NCBI GenBank assembly: GCA_963921425.1
Contig: OY992833.1
Span: 4,466,501-4,530,500 of the forward strand
Direction: 5' to 3'
Length of the DNA: 64,000 bases
DNA from: Dryas octopetala
Lineage: Eukaryota > Streptophyta > Magnoliopsida > Rosales > Rosaceae
The notes below the pieces were generated by a model, which was not told where the DNA came from, did no database searches, and worked only from the letters and a program-made list of their open reading frames with translations. A program made the position numbers and the translations under genes. Shown here piece after piece: positions 33,208-45,446 of this stretch; the stretch's first letter is position 1; each line of letters begins with the position of its first letter.

Positions 33208-36200
33208 TAAGGCTGCATCTGGGGGATTTGATGTATTACTTACATACATGCCAGATTGATAGTTTTGTTTTAATTTCTTTTATAAATTCATTAAAACATC
33301 TTTGACCATATACGTTGGTCCATGTTTATTCTCTTCTAGATGATGTCTTTGCTACAGTCTTTGTTCAACCCATTCTTTGAAATGCTTGCAAAATGGATCA
33401 TGTACTGTGTATATTTTGTTATAGTAAATCAGGTAATTGTACTTTCCTTAGGCGTTGGTGCTAATGTTTAGGGTTATTAGAGCAAAAAGGAAGTTCTTCT
33501 AGTCTCCAACTCTATCTGAAGAATGATGAGTATTTTCATAATATTAGGTGGGGGAAAACATCAGTATATAAACAAGTTATGGGAATGTTGCATGTATACA
33601 AGTTAGTTTTAAGTCTATTTATCGAGACTTAAGTGATAAAGCGTTCATGGGGTTTGAAAAATATGGAAATAATTTCTTATAAAGCCAATAAAAATATGGA
33701 AATATTTGTCCAATTTTTGTTATAGCACACACCAATCACATTTTAATTTGGTGCTATACTGGGTGGCTGATTAGCTGTATTCAAAATAGCTTTAATGCTG
33801 CTGAAAAAGTGACTCAGTTAAGTAGGAGGCATGTCATGTTGGATTTGATACTTACCACCAAAACTTTTGCCGAACTGACGAAGATATTCAAATAACGGAT
33901 AAAATTAAAACCTACTGCATATGGAATATTAAGTTTTCCAAGATATGTTGAGTGCATTTTTTATGTGAAGATTTATCCCATATTCATTTTTGTTCACCTC
34001 TGTCGTCTGAGTACATGGGAAGCAGAGTTTATCCTCTATTTTGATGCAAATACTGTATTCTTGGCATGTAAGAGTGAAATATATTTTTTCCTCATATTTC
34101 TCCACCTGACTTCAGTAGTCAGTGCATCAGTTGCAAAATGTTTACCCTCTATATGATGAAAATACTGTATTCTTGACATGTAAGGGTGAAATGCATTTCC
34201 TCAATAAAAAGATAGAACTTCATTTCTCTTTCTTTCTTTCTTTTTCTCCCGTGGGAAGATGACTTTGATCAATATTGTAATTGGCTGAAAATAGTTTTAA
34301 GATAGAATCCTGGTTTTGTTTCTCTTATGACAATTTTTACAGAATGGTTACATTTACATAAATATGCAGAGACCATTGATCCACTAGGCAATTTATCTCC
34401 CAACAACCTAATGCAAAATCCCGAAATTCCAGAGAATACAACTAATCAGTTGGGGTATGCACCAGAATTCCGAGGATGGTTGTCAACATCTGACATCAAT
34501 TCAGTAACGAGTTCTGTTTCAGATGGTAAAACTGAAGAATCAGCTGTGCTTCTTGTTGATACGAATGGTTCAAAAGATGACTTACACCCCATTAAATATG
34601 AGATGGTGACAGATGCATCAGAAGATCATAAGAAGAGCCATGCTCCTGAAAGTGTGATTGAGAGCTCTTTAACATCTGTTGCACAGGAGGCTGAGGTGAA
34701 GGGAACTGAAGCAACTAATCTAGATAGAAACTTATCGGACGTTGTGAGCTCACCCAATACAGTTGCTGGTGAAACAGCTGAGGGTGTCTCTAAGTTAGAA
34801 GGAACAGTTGAAATGAATTCGGAACCTGTGCGAGATGATGAAGTTGTTCCATCAGAGAAAGAGCAGAGTCATGGGTTTGATTTGTATATTCCCCAAATTG
34901 ATCTCCCACCTGAAGTTGAATCTTTTGAACATGTGAATACTGCCGTTGATACTGCTGAAAATAAGGTGGATACTACAGACGGACTACACTATATCAGTTC
35001 TGGTGGATTAATTGAGAGTTGCAACAAGAATGGAGAAGGGAATGCAAATGTCCATGTGATTTCTGTGCCTGATGACATACATGTGGTCGACAATCCTGAG
35101 GCGATGCTTGAAGATTTTAAAAACCACAAAGGAGAGAAACTAGACCAATATACTTTCTTGGACTCTTTTGAACAATTTAATGATAAGGAAAGTGATGTTA
35201 AGAATCCTTTTTTGGAGGAGAATTTCCACACTTTCCATTCTAGTCATTTAAGTGGAGGCACCGTGGTCTCTTCAGATATGCATGATTTGGATGAAGGCAG
35301 CAGCAAGCCAATGGTTAAAGAAGTGCCTGTTGAAGAGGAAGTCAATATGTCTCAGATCAAGATTACTGAAAACCAGAGTTCAGTTCAAATAGCAGGCCCT
35401 GCAGATGCTGTGTTGCCTCAGATAGCTAAAAGCCATATGGTCAGCTCTCCTGAAGGACATGAATCTTATGATAATTGCAATGAGTCTTTACAGGTGAACT
35501 TATCAGAAAGTGCTACAAATGTCTTATCTGATGCGAATACCTTGATTGCTTCCAGCAATGCTGGTATAAATCAAACAACTGGATTAGTGGGTCTGCATGA
35601 TAATGAAAAAGATGATTTAGGTGGAGACCACGGCAGCAAAGGACCTGCAGAAGAAAATCTTGTTGTGAATCCTATAACTACTCTGGAATGTACCCAAAAT
35701 CCCACTGAAATCCAAATTAATCCAGCAGCTAACTTACATGAAGACGATGATGATACTGGTGATTATGAGAAGGGCATAAGTGAAAAATGTAATATAATTG
35801 GAGATGCTGGTTATCATGAAGAGGCCGAAAAGTGTACGTTAGCTGGGGATGACAACAGCAAAGGAGCTACAGAGACATTTTTTGCTAAAGACCCTGTAAG
35901 TAATTTGGAATCTGCTAGTTGTCTCCAGGAACTCCAAGTTAATCCAGTAGCCAACTCACATGAAGGTGGAGATGCTGGTGCTTATGAGAAGGATAAAACT
36001 GAAACGTGTGATATAATTGGGGATGATGGTGATCTTGAGAAAGCTGAAAAGTATGCTGTAACTGGGGATGACTACAGTAAAAAATCTACAGAGAAATTTT
36101 TTGCAGAGAACCCTATAACTAGTTTGGAATCTGCCGGTAGTCTTTGTGAACATCAAGTTGATCCGGCAACAAATTTACACAACAGCAATGATTCTGTTGA

Positions 36201-38042
36201 CATTGAAAGGACTGTTATATATGCAAATGAAAGCAGGGAAGGACCCATTGAGGAAAATCTTTTGCTGAAACCAAACTTAACCCTCGACTCTGCCATTGAT
36301 TTTAATGAATCCAAAACTGTTGCAGAAGATGCAAGGGATGGTTCTATGATGGAGCTGGTTGAAACCAAACATTTAGATAGCAGTTCAAATTCTAGCAGAG
36401 TTGGCCTCAATGTAGTTTCAGAGACACAGCAAGGTCTTATAGAAAATGAGATTGATTGCAATGAAAAAGTCCAGGTAGAAGTTGGAGCCAGTACTGCTGC
36501 TGGGCCAGATCATGCTCCTGATGTCGAATTGTCACAGAAGAGTTTGGCGGACTGTGGGATGAAAGAACTAGGTCTTTCTTCTTTAGATGCTGAATCTTCT
36601 GTTCAAAGTTTCACAGCTGCTGAAGATAACCACTCCAGAGAGTTTCGAGGAGTTGCTTCCGGGTTTAGTTCTCAATCTTTGCAAGAAGAAAGTGATAAGA
36701 ACCTTGCTAGACAACAGCCAAGTTCATCTGCATTTGATGTTTCAGTTGACTCAAATAGCCAAACTGACAGTCTTGAAGGCAACTGGGGATCTGTTTCAGG
36801 TATATTTGTCTCCGTATTAACTTTTGTAAAACAAATTTTCTCTATTTAGCATAATAATATAACAACTGTTGCACTAGTACTGCTTTTTCTTGTCCTACTT
36901 TCTGTAATTGTGACTTGGAGAAGAGTAATCGTGACCCAAAACAATGATCTGCAATTATGTACTGAAGATGGGTATAACCAAGTGGATTTTATCATTTGAT
37001 TTGATTATGTCATTGCAGGAGGTAGAAAAACAAATGAATACATACTTAAATTTTTCTATGAATGATTCCTTATATAAGAGTTTATATGTATTTTTGGTTC
37101 GCTATAAATCTCTAACTCAGAGGGTCCAGAATCGTTCAATAATTTTTATATGGTTTTCCTTGGATCAGTTTCTATATTTCATTTGCATATGGGCACCCTG
37201 TGGTGGATTTACAATTATTTCGATTGTCATTTTTTTTTTTCTAGACTATCCTCTCCTTGTGCAATGCTACTTATGCTCAATACATAAATACCTTATTTCG
37301 ATGCTTATGCACAAAAAGATGAGTTAGCTTTTCTAAACTCTGCTATTTGCTGTTGATGCATGCAACAGTTCTTTCGATGCAATCAGATGCACAGGCTGTT
37401 AATGAAGCTGAAGCTGTACCTACTACAGATTTCCAAGCTTCATTAGAAGAGAAAACCGACATGAAGAAGTCAAAAGCTGGATCTGTGAGGCAATACTCTG
37501 ACAAATCTGATATGTTTGAGGCACCATCTTTTATGACATTGGTTGAACCTCGAGGTGGGGATGACCAAAAAGCTTCCGAAATCCAGACTTCACAGAACCC
37601 AGAACAGCCAAAATCTGCATCTTTGCAAGCTGGGTGGTTTCCTTCTATTACTCAGGTTGTGAATGAATCACATGGGAGAAAGAAAAACGAAGAGATCATC
37701 GCCAAGGTAACAAACTGGAGCACTGAGAAGCAACACACTCCTTTGAAAAGCCTTTTGGGTGAGGCCTCTCTACAAAGCAAAGCAAAGTCACCAAACCAAA
37801 AAGAAAGGCTAGCTCCTGTGCTTCAGAAAGATGATAAAGCAGCAAAGAATGGTGGCCCTGTTGCGACAACAGTGAACTCCATTCTGAAACCTGAATCGCC
37901 GGAAGGTCAGGCTCCTAAGAAAGAGAATGCGAAAGAATGGAACTCACCAGCAAGGTATCCTTCAGAGATTAAGAGGGAAAAGAGGAAAGTCAAGGGAAGA
38001 CCATACTGGGCACAATTTGTATGCTGCTCCTCTGTAAATTAG
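30398..38042 (+). CDS. Large acidic C2H2 zinc-finger protein, five exons
   Basis: Exons are 30398-30434, 30735-30932, 31345-31581, 34343-36799 and 37369-38042. They sum to 3,603 nt, giving 1,200 residues plus TAG. All four introns are GT-AG and phase 1. The frame is confirmed across the first junction, which joins HSSG to HESHGVYVC. One zinc finger of C-X2-C-X12-H-X3-H type (C22, C25, H38, H42; core CNKCGWPFPNPHPSARH) is followed by KRIC. The rest is acidic, Ser/Glu/Asp-rich and apparently disordered, with three tandem repeats of 73-74 residues at about 589-805 (IIGD.G..E.AEK, NP...LES, HE..D). A basic stretch near the end (EIKREKRKVKGRPYW) precedes AQFVCCSSVN. The single plant-type finger suggests nucleic-acid or protein binding, but no function is established from the sequence. 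The ATG is the first after the pyrimidine-rich leader. I recognise a conserved plant family but no specific named gene. Confidence 0.85.
31582..34342 (+). other. Intron 3 of the zinc-finger gene, 2.76 kb
   Basis: The donor is G|GTAACC at 31581/31582. There are two in-frame acceptor choices: TTTTTACAG ending at 34342 and ATATGCAG ending at 34369. The intron holds a 31-base A run at about 33175-33205. It also holds a 113-bp tandem duplication (ATACTGTATTCTTGGCATGT near 34049 and ATACTGTATTCTTGACATGT near 34162). No gene is nested in it. Confidence 0.7.
35635..36290 (+). repeat. Tandem 73-74-codon repeats within exon 4
   Basis: Unit starts are at 35635, 35857 and 36076, each beginning with Ser-Lys. 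Conserved positions include NP or DP then LE(S/C), a Q(I/V)(N/D)P motif, then LHE/SHE with a D cluster, IIGD and AEK. The third unit is truncated and diverged. This is coding-region expansion by tandem duplication, specific to the disordered part of the zinc-finger protein. Confidence 0.75.
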
Positions 38043-38510
38043 CATCCCTTTAGTGCTGTTGTCTCAGTTTATAAATTTTGAGATGTGGGTAGACTAGCTT
38101 TACAGTGCTACTTATATTGAAGTTTGTGCTGGTGAAGCTGTTAATCATTGATGCAAATATGGTCTGTGTTGTTGTTATTTGTACTTTTGTACTTCTTCCG
38201 ATCTAGGTACATATTCAAAGTATGGTTATTTGACTATACGAGTCTCGGATCTTTAATATTTTATAATGATTTACTAGGTGCCTTAACTCTGTGAAGATGT
38301 TGTCTTAATAGACCCCTTGCATTGTGCTTGAGAAAAGGGGCTCTAAGTTAATAGTAATATGAGATGTCCATTTCTTAAACATAAAACAGTTTTAGGTCCA
38401 TTTGGATTGAAAGGCTTTAACATGAATGATTTGAACTTGAATTTCGGTAAATATTTTGCACTGTTACACTGTTTTATGCGGACTTGGATCTTCTTCTCAC
38501 CTTGATTCCC
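38043..38510. other. 3' flank of the zinc-finger gene
   Basis: T-rich sequence after the stop, presumably 3' untranslated region and downstream DNA. TTTAATATTTTATAATG lies near 38252. No additional gene was seen. Confidence 0.4.
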
Positions 38511-38519
38511 TCTTAACCT

Positions 38520-38660
38520 TCTTGTGGGAGCTTGTAACTCTAGTAATTGAGAGTATTTACTCATCCACTTAAGACTACAGTTCAAATCCCCTCTCCCCCT
38601 GTTTATACCCTCTCAAAATGGGTCATGGCCCCCGTAAATAATTATTGGGTTTAAATTGGT
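38520..38660 (+). mobile_element. tRNA-derived SINE-like sequence
   Basis: GTAACTCTAGTAATTGAGAG resembles a degenerate polymerase III A box. CAGTTCAAATCCCCTCTCCC, about 40 bp later, resembles a B box (GTTCRAATCC). The clover fold is not intact and the tail lacks a clear A-rich end, so this is a decayed SINE candidate, not a tRNA gene. Confidence 0.35.
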
Positions 38661-38689
38661 GTCCTTACTATATTTTTCAGCCTATTCTT

Positions 38690-40600
38690 AGCTCATGGAC
38701 AACTGTCTACCTACTCCAAAGTACAAGCCATCTTAGTCAAACATGTGGCAGCATCCTATTGAAAGACTTGGGGGCAAAGTAATTAGACTATTATAAAAGG
38801 AAGCTCACAAAGCAATTTCTGGAACCTCTCTCCAACACACACAACCCCAAAAACTCACAACATTGTAAATCTCTTAGCAAGCTTTTTGCACCCAATTCAG
38901 CTTGGTGGCTTTTAATTTCTCAAAGTTTTCTTTATTTTCATTTGCACAGCCTTTCCAGGCCTTTTTTTTTTTTTTTTTTTTTAAATTGCATTTCTTTATA
39001 CTTATGCAATTTCCTTCTATTTTGGGTTTTTCAAGAACACATCTTGTTCTTAGAATTTATTTTAATGTTATTTTCCATTAAGCTCTCTTTTAAATTCATA
39101 TTGCTCTTTATTTACATTTTTGTTTGTTCATTTCCAAAGTCCTAGTCGATCTAGGCAAGAAAAGAACCTAGATAGGTTTTTCTTGTTCCTTTCCTATCGC
39201 ACAATTGTTGTTATAAGTTAGATCTTTAATTTGGGGCATTTAATTTCATTTTTATTTTTTGCCGATTAGTGGCACGCCTGCATTCATGCCAAAGGTCGGA
39301 AACCTCGCCATCGCAGACGACTCATGTTATGGTTGATCTCGACTGTCCACGAGGCCGAGACATTTTTTAGGCCATAACAAATTATGTTTGAACCAACAAT
39401 TGAGAAGCCACGTGTCACTTCCCTGACTTGGCCACGTGGGTGAAAGAAGCAGCAAGGCCAAACAAAGTCAAAGGAGTTACCATATCTCGGCTTAGATTCA
39501 TCTAATCTCGGCCAAAACAAAGACCTCGGCCGAAGTCAGACAGACAACAATTAGGTTGAGGCGACGACGCAGACAGAGAGAATCTCGTGACGTCATATAA
39601 GGGGGGACAAGCTCTGAAAAGTGACACTGCCATGCTACTATTTCAACTGGCAAAGGACAGAGGTGGCATGGAAAGGGCTGACAACATAGTACGAGGTTAG
39701 GTGGGATAAAGGAGAATCAAGGTGGACCCTACACGTGTAATACATCCCCAAATGGCCACCTGAAAACCCTAACCTCAGAAAGTGATATAAATATTAAGCT
39801 ACATAAAGAATGAAGGCATCATCAAACCCCCGAAACAAAACCCAGATCCCAAAGCAGCTGCTATTTGATTATTCAAAGTCTTTCTTTGTCTTGTCAATCC
39901 ATTTTCTTCACTGTTTTGACTTTTAGCTTGTTGCATTTATTTTGTTATGATACTTGTCTTTATTTCATCTTTCCTTTTTAGTGTAAACCATGTTTATGAA
40001 TATTGAGAAAAAGTTATTGTCCTTTACTGTTTTAATTTGAGTTTGAATATGATTTATTGTTCAGATTTGTAGTTTTGGTCTTTGTTTCCCTTATTCTCTG
40101 AATATTCAAAGCTTTCCTTTACTCTTAAGATATTGCACATTGGGTAAAAGACAAATTTATTTCCAAATATGCTCTTTAGTTATTTATTTATTTTGTCTAT
40201 TTTATCTATTGTTTTGAACACTTTAAAGCTCATTCTTGTATTTTTCTCAAAAACATAGTGTGAATAGAGTTGAAATATGGTTAGATTTGTGGTTAGAACT
40301 ACCACCAGCAACCAACCTCACCTTTAACACATTATTTTCACTTTCCATTTTAGAGTTTTATGCTTTTATTTGGGCCAAGATACTTTAAGTCCAGTAGTCA
40401 ATTCTTTTGAGTTCAGACATAGGGTAACTGTTAACACATCCGAGTGAAATTTTGGCCAAGCACTAGACAAGAAAAGAATATCAGCTGAGAAAACAAGATC
40501 ATCTCAGCCCGCAGTCGCCTGATCATTCCTACGACCGTATCTTCCAGATCTCGGCCGGACCTACTGTTTTTTCTGCCCTCAACGGTGGCACGCCCGCTCC
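38690..40600. repeat. LTR-like fragments with GTGGCACGCCYGC junctions
   Basis: Two separate T-rich LTR-like stretches end near the same 13-base phrase: GTGGCACGCCTGC at 39269-39281 and GTGGCACGCCCGC at 40585-40597. Each is preceded by a putative promoter: TATTATAAAAGG near 38789 and GTGATATAAATATT near 39782. The DNA after the first junction is rich in CTCGGCC words. This looks like two related, nested or adjacent LTR/leader pieces of long non-coding retroelements. No gag or pol frame remains. T runs occur near 38961-38982. Confidence 0.4.
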
Positions 40601-41214
40601 TTTTGCCATGTGGCAGCTTAGTAGCTTCTTGCGTGGCATAGACCCCATTTTTGTGTTGAAACACCCCCTTTGGCATTCCTTGTAGCAAAAAGAATAAAGA
40701 AAAAAACCTTAATGTTTTAATTACATGTTGACACTTGTCCGCAACTAAATCCAATGGCTCAAAAATAAATTTCATCAACTTAAATTTATTTAAGTGGCTT
40801 CATGATATAGACATAATCCTATTTTTATTACTATTTTTTGTTTGCTGGTTTCATTCCAATCCTGGTTTGTTAAGTTTTAAGTTTGAATTTTCGTTGTATC
40901 TAATAATCCAAATTAAAGCCAAAACGAAACCAACTATGTATTTTATCGAACACTTTTTACTCATTGCAACACACATTGACACACATACTTTAAGCTCTAG
41001 AATCCTAACAATGGTTGTACCCTCCTATATTTGTAGCTATAACATAAGGTAAAAACTAGAATAAATAAACCTAAAAAACGGAATAAATATAGAAAAAAAT
41101 CATGTTGGCATTTTTTTTGTCCCCTTCCTTCTCTTTCAAGGTGACTTCTTCAACTCTTGCAGCTTCCCCTTCTTCTTCTCTCTCTAGTCCCATTTAAATG
41201 CTTTTCTTATATTG
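40601..41214. other. Intergenic, no gene recognised
   Basis: AT-rich DNA with a short pyrimidine-rich patch (TTCTTCTTCTCTCTCTAG near 41171-41187). It ends at the target duplication of the Athila-like element. Confidence 0.3.
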
Positions 41215-41219
41215 AGTTC

Positions 41220-43452
41220 TGTTGAATGTTTTCTTAGAACAAAATAAACATCTATTTCATTCCAAGTATACTCGCAATGGCACGAATCGCATCAGTAGCA
41301 AAGCGTACAAGCACGAGGTCGATCCCACAGGGAATGGTTAATAAACAACAAATCAATTCAAATAATCAATAGAATAATTAAATGGGGGGTTTAGAGAGAT
41401 GAAAACACACGCACACTTCACCACACGCACACGCACACACCCTTTATTCTATCTTGCAATGTTAAGTTTTCAGTTTCAAATTAGATAAGCATGCAATAAC
41501 CATCCAAGGCTAATGACAATTAATTCAAACACAATGTATTAAAGTTTGACTGCTAAAAAGGTTTGGCTAGTTACTTTCTCGCAATTGTTCTCCTAATGCA
41601 TATACTAAGAGCTTCTTGGGCCTTCCTTAATCAGTTAACTTACATGTTCCCTAGTTCAAGCTAAGGCAGCTGTTACCCATGTAAGAGTCATTAAGATCGG
41701 TGAGAACGTTAAACATGCACAACATATAAGCTTTGACTATTTCCTTATAGAGGTCGCCCAACCCCATTACCAAGAATAATCTCTTATTCCCTTGTTATTT
41801 GTGGTTTAGTGTCTTTGACTATTTCACAGCTAAACCTAACGAATAAACTAGATGCAATTACCCTAAGGTGGCCAGTCAAAGGATGCAAACAACTAGTGAT
41901 GGATTCTAATAGATAATGGAAATTTAATACATGCAAACATCAAACTAATCGATCAAGAGACGGATAAACAATTTGTTAAAACATGCAAATCCATTAATCA
42001 ACCAACAACTAACATGCAAGATAGAAGAAATAAATCTACATAATTAAATTAAATAAAAGAAAATAGAAACAAATAATAAAATCCCAATTCATATTAATGC
42101 AAAATTCAGAAACAGAAACTAAATAAAATCAGAAGCATAAACTAAGCATAAAATCAGAATTCTAGAAGAAAAGGAAAACAAAAATCAGAGATACAACACA
42201 ATGGTGGCTGCAACAAGGAGAGAAGAAGAAAGAGGCACCTAGCAAGCAGGAGGAACTCACGGCAAGGTGAGCTAGGGCTTGCGGCAAGGGCTGGTTCCTT
42301 TCCTCTCTCACTCGTCACGCCACCTTCTCTCTCTAACTCTCTCTGAATTTCGGCTCTCTCTCTTTCTAACTTTCTGAAAAATAAAACTAATGAAAACTGA
42401 AAAATAAAACTAGCAGAAGAGTCTCCAGGGTTCTGAAGTATATGATGTATATATAGAGGTGCAATCCTTGAGAGGCAAGGAGAAGATGACTTGCGGAAAC
42501 AGCTAGGGTTAGGAGCACATGGGCTTGCGGCAAGGGCTAAGCCTTTTGGGCTTAAGTGACACACGCCTAGCCTAGCTAGGGTTCCTTCCTTGTGCATAGG
42601 CTGCTGGTCTTGGGCTATGATCTTGGCGCATTGGGCTTGCACAATGTGGGCTAGGGTTTCACTCCATGGGCTATCACCTTGAGGCTTGCACATTGGGCTT
42701 GCATGTTGGGCTGAAGTGGCTTGCATGGCATGCATGTGCATGCATGGGTTGCCACCTTGGACCATGCGCATAGGGCTTGGGTTGCTAGGGTTAGGCACAT
42801 GCATGCATGCATGGCCCATTGACTTCGGCATCCCATAGGCCCATGGCCCATTTGACTTGTTGACTTGTCATCTTTGACCCTTGACCATTGACTTTGACTT
42901 TCCATTTTGCCCCTCATTTCCATTTGAATTCGAATTCATTTCTTCCCTCTATTCATTTCCATGGATGTCCACCACCTTCTAGAAGCTTCTGGAACCTTGA
43001 CTTTGTAGAGTTGACTTGGACCAACGTTTCCTAGTGCAACTAGGATTCCTTGTAAATGAAAGGTTCCTTATCCATTTCGACTTCTCGTAATGACCATATT
43101 GCCCTGGGGTCTCCTAGTGTCATTAGGACTCCTTTCCCTAGTAGGGTTAGGTTTCCTAGTTCAACCAGGATTTCCTGTTTTAATCAGGATTTCTCATTTA
43201 TGGCTTCGCAATGATGGTTCTGGACTTGATGTTTCCTAGTGTGACTAGGAATCCTCATTTGACTAGGATTTCTGCACTTTTCCTAGTTTGACCAGGAAAT
43301 GTCCCAAAATGGCTCCATTTGCTTCCTTTTCCTATTTCTGCCTCATTTGACCTGAAAGTACAAAAACAAGACAAGAAACACAAAATATCGAGTTCTAACA
43401 CTCTAGGTTAAGGAATTAGTATCATAAAGTGATGCAAAATGCACACTCATCA
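41220..43452 (-). repeat. 3' LTR of the Athila-like element
   Basis: 2,233 bp. On the minus strand U3 starts at 43452. A cluster of short palindromes (CCTAGTGTGACTAGG type) occupies 43025-43300. A TATA-like box (CTCTATATATACATCATATA) lies at about 42441-42460. Just inside the LTR (43453-43469) the minus strand reads ATCTAAGTTTGGGGGTG, the polypurine tract. CA microsatellites occur at about 41404-41440. Confidence 0.9.
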
Positions 43453-45446
43453 CACCCCCAAACTTAGATTTTGCTAGTCCTCGAGCAAATAAAATAAAGA
43501 AAAGACTCAAGACTGACTCAAACATCCCAACAACTGAATTTATGCGCACAACCATTAATCACATAGGAAAGCAAGGCATATAAGTTGCATTCTCCAAATT
43601 CTAATAACATTTCAAATAACATACCTCGCTCCTCTATTGTCATATAGGCCATCCTTGACACAAATCCAAATGTTAGATAAACAAAACTAAATCAATACAT
43701 ACACAATAGATTCAACTCCAATCCTCACTATAGCATACTCTCAATGATAAACACTCAAAAATTGGGTTAATATGTGCACTCAAAAGTATATGTGAGAGGA
43801 AATATGTAACAAAAACAATTAGCAAACATATGTACATGAAATAACGGCACATTTTAGAAAGAAATACTGATCTCATGGAAAGGAATCCAAATGCTTGAAA
43901 TAGAATCAATGACCGTAGGCTCCCTTCTTAAATAGACTCCACACAAGTATAATACACACCTCTTGAGATCAGCTAGGGCTTAAATAAGGTTATAATGAAG
44001 GCTTAGGCTAGGATAGGGTATTGAAATGAAAAGGGAAACACAAAGGGCTAAATCCATGGAATTGCAAGCATTAATAAAACATTCTGAGGTATACCTTGCT
44101 TCTTTGCACTTCATAGCTCAATTTGAACTCTTTTTGCTCAATTTTTTATTTTTTTTTGGAAACCGCCCCATCTTTTTTCTTTGATTTCTTTTCTTTTTCT
44201 TTTATTTGGGCACGGCATACATACTTTTCTGACACATTTTTGTATAAGCTATGCATTTTCACTTCTTTTTCACCTCAATCAACATGTAAACTCATTGCAA
44301 TACCATAGATAGGGTAAAACGGGTGTAACATCCCCAAACTTAGGGTTTGATATGGGTTAACAAGGAAAACAGCTTAAAAGGCTCAAAATGGGTAACTAAG
44401 GATAAAACATGTAATGGGTAGGCTTTCAGGCTATGAGGTACACAAACAGAGCCTAAATTCATTTCTCAAGAGTTATGCAAATACGACATGCTTTGTGTAC
44501 ACAAGAAAAGAGTTCTAGCTCATTGATTCAAGATTATGCATATTCCAAGCAAATGACCAAATGAAAGATAATGAGATCAATACAACGACTTATATGACAA
44601 TGATAGAATCAGAGTGGCGCGCAACACTCAAGAATTCAAGAACAGGGCTCAAAAGCTCACTTAAGTCATGCAAGTCTACTCTATTATGCATATAATCATT
44701 AGAAATGCTAATCACCACCTAAGTTCATATCAACAAGGCCAAATGACATAGAATTGCAAGATATGTTACGGAACACTATTAGAATGAAAAGAACACCAAA
44801 TATACACACAATACTAAACATGTTCATAACAATCATGCACATCAAATCAATTAGTTGGGGACTGAAAAATACCTAAAACACCCAAAAAGACTCAAAAACT
44901 TTGTTTTTAAAACAATGTCGCACACTTCTAAAGAGTCACATCCATCACTAAGGTGGATGACATCTAAAGAAAACGTGCATTTTGATGTGGGTTTTGACAC
45001 CCTAAGTTTAAAAACAAAAGTAAAAGTTTTTTCTAACCTAAAAACACAAAAAAAACGAAATTTTTTTTTTCTTTTTCTAAAAACACTTAAAACACCTAAA
45101 ACACTTAAAACACCTAAAAAACACTAACAAATGACAAATGCCTTTCCCCCCACACTTAAATGATACATTGCCCTCAATGTATAAGAAATAAATGCATGAA
45201 TGATCAAATTAAGTGAAACGGGAAACTGCAACTATCCAAAATCAAATAAACACACCAAAATGAAAAATTGTCTTATGAAGCGAAATAAGGAAACTGTTTA
45301 CTTGCGTATGCAAGCGTGGACACTCCAAGGGTAGGCGCGGCCTCATTGGTCCTCAACGACTCCTTCTAGATTCTCCAAAACAAAAACTTGGGTTGCCTCC
45401 CAATCAGCACTTGTTTTTCTGTCTTCAGCCTGACATTGCCTCACCT
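43453..45446. other. Non-coding internal region replacing pol
   Basis: No reverse transcriptase or integrase motif was found in any frame. It holds low-complexity A-rich repeats (AAAACACCTAAAACACTTAA near 45080-45120) and, read on the minus strand near 45141-45181, ATTTAAGTGTGGGGGGAAAG, the G-run motif seen after coding regions of Athila-type elements. The pol genes have probably been deleted. Confidence 0.6.

Noticed and set aside
36944..37327. 127-codon frame in intron 4 of the zinc-finger gene
   Set aside because: T-rich, no motif, no AUG context of note. The flanking exons splice in frame without it.
38520..38660. A functional tRNA gene
   Set aside because: Box-like motifs exist but the acceptor and anticodon stems do not pair. 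It is at best a SINE remnant.
42154..42831. 225-codon open frame conserved in both LTRs of the Athila-like element (also 48708-49385)
   Set aside because: It lies inside the LTR and runs across the TATA-like promoter region. It is dominated by low-complexity Met/His/Cys and Leu/Pro stretches. Its conservation follows from the LTRs being copies of each other.
44855..45127. 90-codon Lys/Thr-rich frame in the Athila-like interior
   Set aside because: It arises from A-rich repeats (AAAACACCTAAAACAC) on the strand opposite the element's genes.
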